A model generated the notes under the pieces. It saw only the letters and a list, made by a program, of their open reading frames with translations. It searched no databases and had not been told where the DNA came from. 64,000 bases of DNA from Phytohabitans maris (lineage in GTDB: Bacteria > Actinomycetota > Actinomycetes > Mycobacteriales > Micromonosporaceae): NCBI RefSeq assembly GCF_031085175.1, contig NZ_JAVHUY010000022.1, forward strand, positions 1 through 64,000, given 5' to 3'. Below, piece by piece: positions 34,819-43,057 of this stretch. Positions within the stretch are counted from its first letter, which is position 1; each line of letters begins with the position of its first letter. Both the position numbers and the translations under genes were made by a program.

Positions 34819-35556
34819 ATGGCTGGGTTCGCGGCTAACGGCGCGGTATCGGTCAACGGCGAGCGCCTCACGGTCGGCGTCATGGCCGAGCCTCAGGACC
34901 GGGCCGCGATCGCCGGGTACCTGGACGCACAGCCGTTGCTGCCGCGCGTGTGCCTGCGCCTGGTCGGGAACGGCGAGCGGTGGGATCCCGGCCCCGCCGT
35001 GGACGTGTGGATCGTGCGGTCCTCGATCGTGGCGGCCGGGACGGCGGTGCGGTACCGGCACGGTGCGCCGCCCTATCCGACCGCGACCCGAGGGGTCGTC
35101 GCGATTATCGACGGCTTGACGGCGACGGACGTGCCATGGTTGCTGCTCAGCGACAACCTCCATGGCATCATCCCCACGCAGGTCCCGCTCGAGGAGGTCG
35201 GCGCCGCCGTCGAGACGGTCGCCCGGGGCGGCCGCTGGATCAGCCAGGCGGTCTTCGACCGGCCGGGCGACTCGGCCGGCGGGGCAACCCGGCTCTTGGC
35301 CTCGGTCCACCTGACGCCGGGCGAGCGCCAGGTCGTCCGTCTCGTGGTACAGGGACTGTCCAACCGGGACATTGCCGACCGGATGCACATCGAGGAGACC
35401 ACGGTCCGCACTCATATCCGGGCGAGTCTACGCAAGACCGGCTGCGCCAATCGCCACCAGTTGACCGCGTTGTTCTACCAGTCCTGGCTCGGCGGCAGCG
35501 GATCCGGCCGGCGATACGGCCTCGGCGCCGCGCTGGGGATCTCTGTTCAGCCCTAG
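34819..35556 (+). CDS. LuxR-family transcriptional regulator
   Basis: A 245-aa regulator with a degenerate receiver-like N-terminal domain that lacks an evident phosphoacceptor Asp pocket, and a standard C-terminal LuxR HTH (about 165-225: LTPGERQVVRLVVQGLSNRDIADRMHIEETTVRTHIRASL). ATG with GGGGAGGG upstream. It is divergent from the kinase and 123 bp upstream of the peptide operon. This arrangement suggests it is an orphan partner of the two-component pair that acts on the same promoter region. Confidence 0.88.
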   Translation: MAGFAANGAVSVNGERLTVGVMAEPQDRAAIAGYLDAQPLLPRVCLRLVGNGERWDPGPAVDVWIVRSSIVAAGTAVRYRHGAPPYPTATRGVVAIIDGLTATDVPWLLLSDNLHGIIPTQVPLEEVGAAVETVARGGRWISQAVFDRPGDSAGGATRLLASVHLTPGERQVVRLVVQGLSNRDIADRMHIEETTVRTHIRASLRKTGCANRHQLTALFYQSWLGGSGSGRRYGLGAALGISVQP

Positions 35557-35679
35557 GGATGAGGTCCCGAATCGGCGGTCTGCCTAGCGTGACTGCCAAG
35601 CCGAGCGGGGGGCAAGGCGGCGGTGCACCACGCCGCCGCGGTCACAGCCTCTCACTCCAAACCCTTGAGGAGGGTATAG

Positions 35680-36000
35680 ATGTCTGTGTTGACAGAGGTC
35701 GCCCCGATGCCCCGGGAGCGTACCGGTTTGCCGGGGCGGACGGCGATCGCGGCGGCGGACGTGCTGGCCTGGGCGGCGCCGGTGGCCGGGTCCGGCCGGC
35801 TGGCGCAGTTCTTCTACGACCGCCGGGACAGCGCGGTCTGGATCATCGTCCTCGTCGCCGTCGCGGTGGTGATCGCGGTGGGGCTTCTGGCCTGGGCGTA
35901 CGCCTACTGCGTCAACCGCGGCGGGAGCTTCGACGGCGGCCTCAGCGTGAGCTACCCCAACCCCTTCACGGCGCGACTCAGGTTCAAGTGCCAGTTCTGA
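35680..36000 (+). CDS. Small membrane peptide, possible secreted peptide precursor
   Basis: A 106-aa protein I do not recognise. Residues 1-51 are hydrophilic leader-like. Residues 52-76 form one strong transmembrane helix (AVWIIVLVAVAVVIAVGLLA). A 30-residue tail follows, Gly/Ser/aromatic-rich, with Cys77 at the helix end and Cys104 two residues from the C-terminus. The start has GAGGAGG upstream. It leads an operon with an ABC ATPase, small membrane protein, permease and M50 metalloprotease. A precursor peptide cleaved within the membrane is one reading; a membrane-anchored sensor or regulatory subunit is another. No modifying enzyme is adjacent. Confidence 0.7.
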   Translation: MSVLTEVAPMPRERTGLPGRTAIAAADVLAWAAPVAGSGRLAQFFYDRRDSAVWIIVLVAVAVVIAVGLLAWAYAYCVNRGGSFDGGLSVSYPNPFTARLRFKCQF

Positions 36001-36043
36001 CGGCCGCCGGCAACGGTTGACGAGGTGCGAGGTGGAGTCACAG

Positions 36044-36832
36044 ATGTCGCTTCCCGAGCCGGGACCGGTCCTGGCCGTGTCCGGGTTGACCAAGCGGTAT
36101 GGGCGCCGCACCGTACTCGACGAGGTGTCCTTCACGCTCGCCCGGGGCGAGGTCCACGGGGTGCTCGGGCCGAACGGTTCGGGTAAGACCACCTGCCTCC
36201 ACCTCGTAACCGGCCTGCTCGCCCCGGACGGGGGCCAGGTGCTGCTCAACGGAGTACCGGTGCAGGACAAGAAGTCGCGCGACTTTCTGGGGATGGCCCC
36301 CGACGACCTGCCGATGCCTGCCTCGCTCACCGGCCAGGAGTACCTCGCTTTCCACGATCGTCTGCGGGGCCGGGACGACTCGGTGACCGCGGCCGACCTC
36401 GCGTGGGCCTTCGGTCTCGCCGAGGATCTCGACCGGCAGATCGCGGAGTACTCCCACGGCATGAAGCGCAAGCTCCAGGTCGTCGCGGCGGTCATGCACT
36501 TCCCGGACCTGCTGGTCCTGGACGAGCCCTTCCGAGGGCTCGACCCGGATGCCGCGGTGACGCTGCGCAAGCTCATCACCTCGTACGCCGGACACGGTGG
36601 GGCGGTCCTCATCGCCACGCACGACATGTTGCGGGCGCAGCGGGACTGTGACCGCGTCACGATCCTGCACGCCGGCGCGGTGGTGGCCGAAGGCTCGCCG
36701 GCCCAGCTCCAGCAGCGTTACTCCGTGGACACGCTGGAGGAGGCGTTCCTGGTGACCACCGGTCTGGAAGCACAACAGGGCGAACGGGCGCAACTTCTCG
36801 ACACGATGCTGAAGGAAGGGTGGGAGCGGTAA
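36044..36832 (+). CDS. ABC transporter ATPase (DrrA/CcmA-like exporter type)
   Basis: A 262-aa ATPase. Walker A is GPNGSGKTT, the signature is YSHGMKRKLQV (variant of LSGGQ, normal for this exporter subfamily), Walker B LLVLDEPFRGLD and the switch His in LIATHD. It energises the permease encoded two genes on. ATG at 36044 is preceded by GGTGGAG; a TTG further upstream is less likely. Its stop overlaps the next start as TAATG. Confidence 0.92.
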   Translation: MSLPEPGPVLAVSGLTKRYGRRTVLDEVSFTLARGEVHGVLGPNGSGKTTCLHLVTGLLAPDGGQVLLNGVPVQDKKSRDFLGMAPDDLPMPASLTGQEYLAFHDRLRGRDDSVTAADLAWAFGLAEDLDRQIAEYSHGMKRKLQVVAAVMHFPDLLVLDEPFRGLDPDAAVTLRKLITSYAGHGGAVLIATHDMLRAQRDCDRVTILHAGAVVAEGSPAQLQQRYSVDTLEEAFLVTTGLEAQQGERAQLLDTMLKEGWER

Positions 36833-37092
36833 TGAAGGCGGTAATGCTCGCGGTGAGCGGGGGAGTCGCCGGGTTCCTCGCCGCTGTGCTGTTGGGCGCC
36901 GCGACGTTCGGGATCGGCATGTACCAGGAGGGTGTCTACTCCATCCCGCTGCTCTGGGAAGGCGGCGTCCAGGACGTCGAGGGCGGCTTCGAGTTCGTGG
37001 TCGCGCCCAACGTCCTGGGCAACCTGGGGCTGGTGTTCTTCGGCGGCCTGGCGGGCCTGCTGGTCGGGCTGCTCCGCAAGGCCGAGGGGTGA
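36832..37092 (+). CDS. Small membrane protein of ABC operon
   Basis: An 86-aa protein with two transmembrane helices (about 3-27 and 63-82) joined by a loop containing GMYQEGVYSIPLLWEGG. Family unknown to me. The ATG overlaps the ATPase stop (TAATG) and its own stop overlaps the permease GTG, so its stoichiometry is tied to the transporter. It may be an accessory or immunity subunit. Confidence 0.75.
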   Translation: MKAVMLAVSGGVAGFLAAVLLGAATFGIGMYQEGVYSIPLLWEGGVQDVEGGFEFVVAPNVLGNLGLVFFGGLAGLLVGLLRKAEG

Positions 37093-38621
37093 GCCTGCTG
37101 CGGGAGGCACCGGCCGCGGCGGATCCGGGCCGGACCACGCCGCGGGTCACAGGTGCCACCCACCCGCCCTCCCGGCCGGGCGGCCTGCGCCACTCGACCC
37201 GGGTCCTCGGCAGCATCGCCGCCGTCGCGGGTCGGCTCTGGGTACGCGACACGACCCGTTCCCTCGGTGTCTCCCGGACCACGGTCGCGCTGTTCGGGCT
37301 GGCGGCGCTCGCCGTGATGGTCGCCGGCAGCCTCATACTCACCACGGTCATGCCGGCGCTGCCGACGCGGGATCTACCGCCGGACGAACTCGCCCGGATC
37401 CGGGCCCTGGCCGCATCTCTGGTCTGGACCCTCGGCAGCCTGGTGACGATCTTCTTCCAGATGCTCGCCCCTCGCCGTACCGCTCTGAGCAACGTGCTCG
37501 GGTTGCTCCCCGTCAGCCGTACGCTGACCGCGGTCGCGACGCAGCTTCCGATGCTCGGGGTCTCGCTGGTGGCGGTGGCCTCGCTCGCCGCGCCGACCGT
37601 GACCATGTTGGCGGACGCGTCGCGGGGCGGGCTCGCGGTGGCGATCCCGGCCGCCCTGCTGCTGGTGCTCGGCCAGATCCCGCTGACGGCTCTGCTGTTC
37701 AACCTCGTCGTACCGCTGGTGCAACGGCTGCGTGTACCGCAACATCATGCCCTTGCCGCGGGCGGTTTCACCGGCGTGGCGATCGCGGTCGCCGCCCCGG
37801 TGCTGGAACTGGGTGGCAACGGTTCGGCCTGGCTGCCACACCGCGTCCTCGCCGCGGCGGCGGACGGCGGCGCCATTTCCGGCGGGTCACTGCTTCTCTG
37901 GTCCGCGTCCGGCCTGACGCTGTTCGTCCTGCTGGTTGGTCGGCTTCCGGCGGACCCTGATCCGGCGCCGTCCCGGCTGTTCGTCGGGTACCGCGTCCCG
38001 CGTATCCGCCCGATGGCCCAGGCCTGGTACGAGTTGGTCATGCTGGCCCGCGCGCCGCAGTATCTCGCCGTCGTCGTCTTCACCGGAGCCGTGTTCGCCG
38101 CCGTCCTCGGCGCCTGGCTGGCGACCCGGTCGTCGTTCCTACCCGTCCTGGCGGTTCCGCTGCTGCTGCCCTTCTTCATCGGCGCGGTGCAGTCGTACGG
38201 ACACACCCGGGCGACCCACTGGCTGAGCATGCATCTGCTGGCCCGCCCGGCCGCCTGGGCGTGGCCGAAGGCCACCGTCTGCCTCGCCGTGGCCGCTCTC
38301 CTCGCGCTGCCCGGCGCCGTGCTCGCAGCCTCCACGCAGCTGATCGGCTGGACCGAGGTGCCGTTGCTGTTCGTGCAGGCACTGCCCGCCTGGTCCGCCG
38401 CGATGGTCGCGGGACTGCTCATCCCGTACAGCACGGAACAACCGCTCAGCGTCGGGCTGTCGGTGGGGCTCGCCGGCATCATCTACCTCGGCGGGCTCTG
38501 GACCGTCGGGCAGCTGATACCGCAGGCGGCCGTCCTCGGGCAGGTGGGCATGGCGGCCGTCTGCATGTCCGCCTATTTCCTGATGGCGCGCCTGACCCGG
38601 CCGCAGATTTCCCATGCCTAG
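37089..38621 (+). CDS. Large ABC-type permease, about 12 helices
   Basis: A 510-aa polytopic membrane protein. After about 65 hydrophilic residues it has repeated hydrophobic segments in two halves, each opening with a similar amphipathic region (LWVRDTTRSLGVS and AWYELVMLARAPQYLA). This suggests a duplicated six-helix ABC-2-like permease. It should be the transmembrane partner of the upstream ATPase. Specific family uncertain. GTG start coupled to the preceding gene; its end overlaps the metalloprotease start by 8 nt. Confidence 0.78.
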   Translation: MSLLREAPAAADPGRTTPRVTGATHPPSRPGGLRHSTRVLGSIAAVAGRLWVRDTTRSLGVSRTTVALFGLAALAVMVAGSLILTTVMPALPTRDLPPDELARIRALAASLVWTLGSLVTIFFQMLAPRRTALSNVLGLLPVSRTLTAVATQLPMLGVSLVAVASLAAPTVTMLADASRGGLAVAIPAALLLVLGQIPLTALLFNLVVPLVQRLRVPQHHALAAGGFTGVAIAVAAPVLELGGNGSAWLPHRVLAAAADGGAISGGSLLLWSASGLTLFVLLVGRLPADPDPAPSRLFVGYRVPRIRPMAQAWYELVMLARAPQYLAVVVFTGAVFAAVLGAWLATRSSFLPVLAVPLLLPFFIGAVQSYGHTRATHWLSMHLLARPAAWAWPKATVCLAVAALLALPGAVLAASTQLIGWTEVPLLFVQALPAWSAAMVAGLLIPYSTEQPLSVGLSVGLAGIIYLGGLWTVGQLIPQAAVLGQVGMAAVCMSAYFLMARLTRPQISHA

Positions 38622-39357
38622 GCCGCCCAGCCCGGCCGAGCCGGCCGGCGTCCGCGAAGCCTCGCGGCCAACCGACCGGACCACGCCGCTGCCCGGCGGA
38701 GGTCGGGTAAGCGCGCTGCCTCGGAGCAGGAGCGCGCTGTTGCCGCGCTCCGGCCCGCGGGCAGCCCTTGTGGTCGGGCGCGAGATGACGCTGTACTTCC
38801 TGCCACTGCTCGTGCCGGCGTTGGGGCTGACCGTCGTGTCCGTGTTCGCCGGATGGATCCTTGCGACCGTCCTGGCCGGCTCGGTCCTGCTGATCTGGGC
38901 CAGCCTCGTGGCACACGAGGCCGGGCATGTACTCGCGCTGCGCCTGCTGGCGCCGACGGCAGAGTATGCGCACACTGTTCCGGAGGCGCCGGATGCCCCG
39001 GTTCCGGCGAACATCGTGGTGGACCGTCGCGGCGCCGGCGTACATCGGCCCCAGCTGCGGCAGCGCTGGCGGGAGGCGCTCGTGATTCTCGCCGGCCCGT
39101 TGTTTCCCGCTGTCGTCTGGGCGGCGGTGATGGCCGGAATCCAGCTGTTCAGCGGTGCCGTCCCGATCGCCGCCATGGTCTGGACCGGCGTCGTGGCCTG
39201 GGCTCATCCCGCGTCGCTGCTGATTCCCGTCGGGGACGCCTGGAGCCTCATCCGCCTCTGGCGGTCGCGCTCGGCGGGTCAGGCAGGTGTGGGGTGGGCC
39301 AGGGTGGCGAGCGGTCGGGGCGTGGGGGAGAGGCGTGCGCCGTCGGCTTCGAACTAG
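38614..39357 (+). CDS. M50-type intramembrane metalloprotease
   Basis: A 247-aa membrane protein. The zinc motif HEAGH (residues 101-105, in SLVAHEAGHVLALR) lies in a hydrophobic helix. A second candidate ligand region is LIPVGDAWSLIRL near residue 210, matching the position of the NPDG/LDG Asp of site-2 proteases. Proteases of this kind cut transmembrane segments, so the 106-aa peptide of the same operon is an obvious candidate substrate. The stop codon lies inside the left arm of the outer inverted repeat of the following non-coding element, so the present C-terminus may be altered. Confidence 0.85.
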   Translation: MPRPPSPAEPAGVREASRPTDRTTPLPGGGRVSALPRSRSALLPRSGPRAALVVGREMTLYFLPLLVPALGLTVVSVFAGWILATVLAGSVLLIWASLVAHEAGHVLALRLLAPTAEYAHTVPEAPDAPVPANIVVDRRGAGVHRPQLRQRWREALVILAGPLFPAVVWAAVMAGIQLFSGAVPIAAMVWTGVVAWAHPASLLIPVGDAWSLIRLWRSRSAGQAGVGWARVASGRGVGERRAPSASN

Positions 39358-39382
39358 ATGATCTATTCCAGGGGTGGGGTTC

Positions 39383-39443
39383 GCTCAGCGGTACTGGAAG
39401 TACGTTATGGCGGCCTCATAACGTACTTCCAGTACCGCTGAGC
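39383..39443. repeat. Perfect 27-bp hairpin
   Basis: Arms at 39383-39409 and 39417-39443 are perfect complements around a 7-nt loop. It lies 26 nt after the metalloprotease stop. It could terminate that operon, but there is no T-run and the stem is far longer than a normal terminator. A and T make up about half of the arm, clearly lower in GC than neighbouring DNA, which suggests foreign origin. Confidence 0.9.
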
Positions 39444-39554
39444 AGAGACTCGGTCCTCGATCGGCGGCCAGTGCCGCCCTGACGCCTCGGGCGGGCCGGT
39501 CGGGGCCGGGTGGGTTGCGGTCGCCAGGCGTGGAGGCTGAGGCTGCGGGAGCAA

Positions 39555-39843
39555 CGGTCCGGACCCAACGCCCGGTCAGCTTAAGTTGATCAAGTCGGCC
39601 GACGGTACGTCCCGGGCGACCGCGGCGATCCTATGATCGACACTTCGGTCGGGATCGTCCCAGTAGATCGTGGTACGGATCGGCCCGCCTGGGGGCACTT
39701 GCGTACCACGATCTCGACGTCCGCCCGGTGCTGTCCTTGATCGATCGCGGCCCGGCTCGGGCCGGTCAACAGCCTGACGCTGCTGAGCGTGCCCAGCTCA
39801 CGGCCTTGATCGAATCAGTGTGAGTGGCGTTGGGTCCGGACCG
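39555..39843. repeat. 18-bp perfect inverted repeats bounding 289 bp
   Basis: Arms at 39555-39572 (CGGTCCGGACCCAACGCC) and 39826-39843 are perfectly complementary. They enclose 253 bp with a central 13-bp inverted repeat AGATCGTGGTACG (39665-39677 and 39702-39714). The layout is that of a small transposon-like element with terminal inverted repeats. No flanking direct repeat is evident. Confidence 0.8.
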
Positions 39844-39931
39844 CGACGGGCATCGCGGTAGCTCATACCTTGGAATAGATCGTCTAGCTGGCAGGTGAAC
39901 TCGATCTGGGGGCATTGCTGGGACCGGACGC

Positions 39932-40318
39932 TTAGTCCCAGCGCCGCGCGTTGTTGTCGTCCAGCGTGCCGGCGTTCAGCGGCACGACGCAGAACAGCAG
40001 GCCAGCCGGGTCGCGCATGACATACCAGTCCTGTACGTGCTGCTCTCGCTTGGCGCCCAGCCGTTCCAGCCGCGCGACCTCCGCTTCCACGTCGTCGGTC
40101 TGAATGTCGAGGTGCATCCGGGCAGGCCCCTCTCCCAGCCGCTGGACGAGCAGCGCGAGATGCTCCTGGTGCGGCAGGAACGCCCCGTGGAACTCCGGGT
40201 GGTTCTGGATCTGGCTCAGTTCCTGGCCGATGGCCGCCTGCCAGAACGCTAGCCCTTGGTCATGGTCGTCTTGAGGAACATCGATAACGATCATGCGGAG
40301 CCTGCTGTGGTGCGGCAC
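39932..40318 (-). CDS. VOC/glyoxalase-fold protein
   Basis: A 128-aa protein of the vicinal oxygen chelate superfamily. RMIVIDVPQDDHDQGLAFWQAAIGQ is the usual first strand-helix, and RMHLDIQTDDVEAEVARLERLGA with VMRDPAGLLFCVVP the second half. Such proteins include dioxygenases, resistance proteins and many of unknown role. GTG at 40318 is chosen because GGAGG lies 8 nt upstream. No neighbour suggests a substrate. Confidence 0.82.
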   Translation of the reverse strand: MPHHSRLRMIVIDVPQDDHDQGLAFWQAAIGQELSQIQNHPEFHGAFLPHQEHLALLVQRLGEGPARMHLDIQTDDVEAEVARLERLGAKREQHVQDWYVMRDPAGLLFCVVPLNAGTLDDNNARRWD

Positions 40319-40363
40319 TGCTGCGCCTCCGTTCGTAGACCGATGCGGATCGAGCGGATACAC

Positions 40364-40781
40364 GTTCGCGCCGCCAGACGGTACCCATCCTCTTCCATGC
40401 CCGCCGCGTGTCGGTGGAGGGGGTCGACCCTTACGGGCCGACAGATCCGCAGCTACAGCGTCGCCGGCTTCGCCTCACGTCTGGCCGCGCATCGCAGGAC
40501 CACTGTGGATGGTCGCGAACGAGGGACCCGGTGCCCGCGTCCGCCGCTGGGCTCGCCGCATGTGGGCGTGGGGACCGACCGGAGTACGGCATGCCGCTTG
40601 CGCTCTACGCGGCGTCCAAGTCGGCAGCCACCATGCTCACTGTCCAGTCCGGGCACTTGAGCTGGTAGGCGCAGGGCCAATGTGGCGCGGGCGCGGCGGC
40701 AGTCGCGCAGGACCGCTTGACTCATCCCGCCGGCCACGGCCGCCGCCGGCCGTCAACGCCGTCGAGTGCCGAGCCGTGGTG
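40364..40781. other. Intergenic region, possible epimerase remnant
   Basis: About 400 bp without a credible intact gene. A short plus-strand segment ending near 40668 reads PLALYAASKSAATML, which resembles the Tyr-x-x-x-Lys active-site helix of NAD-dependent epimerases. The flanking reading frame has no family features, so at most it is a decayed fragment. No promoter or hairpin stands out. Confidence 0.3.
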
Positions 40782-41720
40782 TCAGTCCGGCTGGTCAGCG
40801 GCGCGCGCCGTCGGCCACGCGCCGTTTTCGACCAACCGGCGCGTCACCCGAACGACCTCGGTCGCGACGACCTCCACGGCCGGCGGCATCCGGCTGCCCT
40901 GTCGCAGGGCGAGGACGACGGTGCGGGAGACCTCAGGATCGGTCAACGGGCCACCGTTGAGCCGTCCGGTCGCCACGTCCTGGGCGATGCCCGCGGCGGG
41001 CAGGACGGTCCACGCGGTGCCCGACGCCACCAGCTTCCTCTGCAGCAGCATCGAGTTCGTCTGGCACGCCACCGTGGGCTCGACTCCGGTCGTGGCGAGC
41101 GCCTCGTCGATGAGGGTCCGCAGGCCGTGCCCGGCGACGGGCAGCACGAGCGGCCGGCTCGTCAGGTGCTGCCAGGTCAGCGCGCCGGCGCCGGCGAGAT
41201 CCGCGTCGGGCGGCGCGACCGCCCACAGCGACTCGTGGAGCAGCGGTGTCACGGAGATCGACGGTGTCGACGCGAGGTTGTACAGCAGCGTCATGTCGAC
41301 GGCGCCGTCGTCCAGCCACTGCCGCAGGTGGCCGGAGAAGGCGCCGAGCAGGCGCAGGCTGACGCCGGGGTGTCGCCGCGCCACCGACTCGACCAGGGGC
41401 GCCGCCAGGATCTCGACGGTGCTGTCGAGCAGCCCGATCGTCACGATCCCCTGGACCGGCCCCCGATCGGGTCGAATCTCCGCGCGAGCCCGTTCCAGCT
41501 CGAGGAGCGCGCGACGCGCGCGTTCGGTCAGGATCTCGCCGGCGGGAGTGAGTGTCATGCCCTGCCGGGTGCGCTCGAAGAGCGGGACGCCGACCTCCTC
41601 CTCCAGCGAGCGGATGTGCCGGCTCACCGCTGGCTGCACGAGGTGAAGCAGGCGGGCCGCCTTGGTGACGCTGCCGACGTCGCTGACCGTCACGAGCGCC
41701 GTGAGCTGCTTGAAGTCCAT
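40782..41720 (-). CDS. LysR-family transcriptional regulator
   Basis: A 312-aa LTTR. The N-terminal winged HTH is MDFKQLTALVTVSDVGSVTKAARLLHLVQPAVSRHIRSLE; the effector domain spans about 90-300. It is divergent from the CoA-transferase/hydratase pair and probably controls it in response to a small acid or its CoA ester. Promoters of both directions must lie in the 179-bp gap. Confidence 0.93.
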   Translation of the reverse strand: MDFKQLTALVTVSDVGSVTKAARLLHLVQPAVSRHIRSLEEEVGVPLFERTRQGMTLTPAGEILTERARRALLELERARAEIRPDRGPVQGIVTIGLLDSTVEILAAPLVESVARRHPGVSLRLLGAFSGHLRQWLDDGAVDMTLLYNLASTPSISVTPLLHESLWAVAPPDADLAGAGALTWQHLTSRPLVLPVAGHGLRTLIDEALATTGVEPTVACQTNSMLLQRKLVASGTAWTVLPAAGIAQDVATGRLNGGPLTDPEVSRTVVLALRQGSRMPPAVEVVATEVVRVTRRLVENGAWPTARAADQPD

Positions 41721-41899
41721 CGAGTCCCGTTACGTGGCCATGCTCGAACCGACTATGGTCATCACACTTCAGCATTTCACAGGGAAAGCCATCGCAAAGC
41801 AAGATGGTCGACAAGCCGGTACCGGAGCGGGCTCACCGGATGGTGGCGCGGGCGCCGGCCCCCAGGCGGCGGCCGGACCGGAGGAGTGAGGGGTACCGC

Positions 41900-43057
41900 A
41901 TGCGTCCGCTGGAAGGAATCACCGTCGTCTCCGTCGAACAGGCGGTCGCGGCGCCCTTCGCCACCCGCCAACTCGCCGATCTCGGCGCCCGCGTGCTGAA
42001 GGTCGAGCGCCCCGGCGAAGGCGACTTCGCCCGCCACTACGACCGCACCGTGCTGGGGGAGTCCAGCTACTTCATCTGGCTCAACCGCGGCAAGGAGAGC
42101 GTCGAGCTCGACCTCAAGGACGCCCGAGACCGGGCGCTGCTCGACCGGCTCATCGACGCGGCGGACGTGTTCGTGCAGAACCTGCTGCCCGGCGCGGTCG
42201 ACCGCCTCGGTCTGGACGCCGGCACGCTCCGGGCCCGCCGGCCCCAGCTCATCCACTGCTCGATCTCCGGGTACGGCCCCGACGGCCCGTACCGGGGCCG
42301 CAAGGCGTACGACCTGCTCATCCAGTGCGAGACCGGACTCGTCATCGCCACCGGGACTCCGGAGGAGCCGTCCAAGGTCGGCGCCTCCGTCGCCGACATC
42401 GCCACCGGGATGTACGCGTACTCGGGCATCCTGACCGCTCTGCTCCAGCGAGCCACCCGCGGCATCGGGGCGACGGTCGAGGTGGCGATGATCGACGCGC
42501 TCGGCGAGTGGATGGCTCAGCCGGCGTACCACGCTTTCTACGGCGGCGCGCAGACGCGCAGGACCGGCGCGAGGCACGCGTCGATCGCGCCCTACGGCCC
42601 CTACGAGACCGGCGACGGAAATCGGGTGTTCCTGGGCGTCCAGAGCGACCGGGAGTGGGCCCGGCTGTGCCGGGAGATCCTCGGGCGACCCGATCTGGTG
42701 GACGATCCCCGCTTCGTCCGAAACCCCGAACGCGTCGAAAACGACGACGCCATCCGCCCGCTGATCGAGTCTGCCTTCGCGACGCTCGACGCCGACCGCG
42801 TCGTCGAGCTGCTCGACGAAGCGGGTATCGCGTGCGCGCGACTGCGGCGACCGGCCGAGCTCATGGCCCACCCGCAACTCGTCGCGCGCGACCGGTGGCG
42901 GGAGGTGCGCACCCCGCGCGGAGTCGTCCAGGCGATGCTGCCGCCCGTCACGATCGCCGGTCAGGAGCCGGCAATGGGAACCGTGCCACGTCTGGGCGAA
43001 CACAACGAGAGCATCCGGGCCGAGTTCGGCCCGCGCCGCGAGGAGGTCGCCGGATGA
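41900..43057 (+). CDS. CaiB/BaiF family CoA-transferase
   Basis: A 385-aa class III CoA-transferase. N-terminal PLEGITVVSVEQAVAAPFATRQLADLGARVLKVERP is canonical, and the catalytic Asp is in RKAYDLLIQCETGLV. With a MaoC-fold hydratase directly after it and a LysR divergent, the set recalls itaconate or mesaconate metabolism (Ict/Ich or mesaconyl-CoA transferase/hydratase). The lyase expected for itaconate breakdown is missing. ATG at 41900 was chosen over one 96 nt upstream by homology to the family start and the preceding GAGGGG. Confidence 0.88.
   Translation: MRPLEGITVVSVEQAVAAPFATRQLADLGARVLKVERPGEGDFARHYDRTVLGESSYFIWLNRGKESVELDLKDARDRALLDRLIDAADVFVQNLLPGAVDRLGLDAGTLRARRPQLIHCSISGYGPDGPYRGRKAYDLLIQCETGLVIATGTPEEPSKVGASVADIATGMYAYSGILTALLQRATRGIGATVEVAMIDALGEWMAQPAYHAFYGGAQTRRTGARHASIAPYGPYETGDGNRVFLGVQSDREWARLCREILGRPDLVDDPRFVRNPERVENDDAIRPLIESAFATLDADRVVELLDEAGIACARLRRPAELMAHPQLVARDRWREVRTPRGVVQAMLPPVTIAGQEPAMGTVPRLGEHNESIRAEFGPRREEVAG

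Larger units (their letters stand above)
39354..39887. mobile_element. Non-coding element of nested inverted repeats (MITE-like)
   Basis: This 534-bp stretch has no credible gene. Its outermost arms, 39354-39370 and 39871-39887, match in 16 of 17 positions and begin and end with CTAG. Inside are a perfect 27-bp hairpin (39383-39443), a perfect 18-bp inverted repeat (39555-39572 with 39826-39843) and a 13-bp repeat (39665-39677 with 39702-39714). Such nesting suggests a miniature transposable element, perhaps one inserted in another, or a strong structured RNA or insulator. I saw no target-site duplication. No transposase is present. Confidence 0.55.

Noticed and set aside
39383-39443. Simple rho-independent terminator for the peptide/ABC operon
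   Set aside because: The stem is 27 bp and perfect, no T-run follows, and it sits inside a larger set of nested repeats. A termination role is possible but does not explain the structure.
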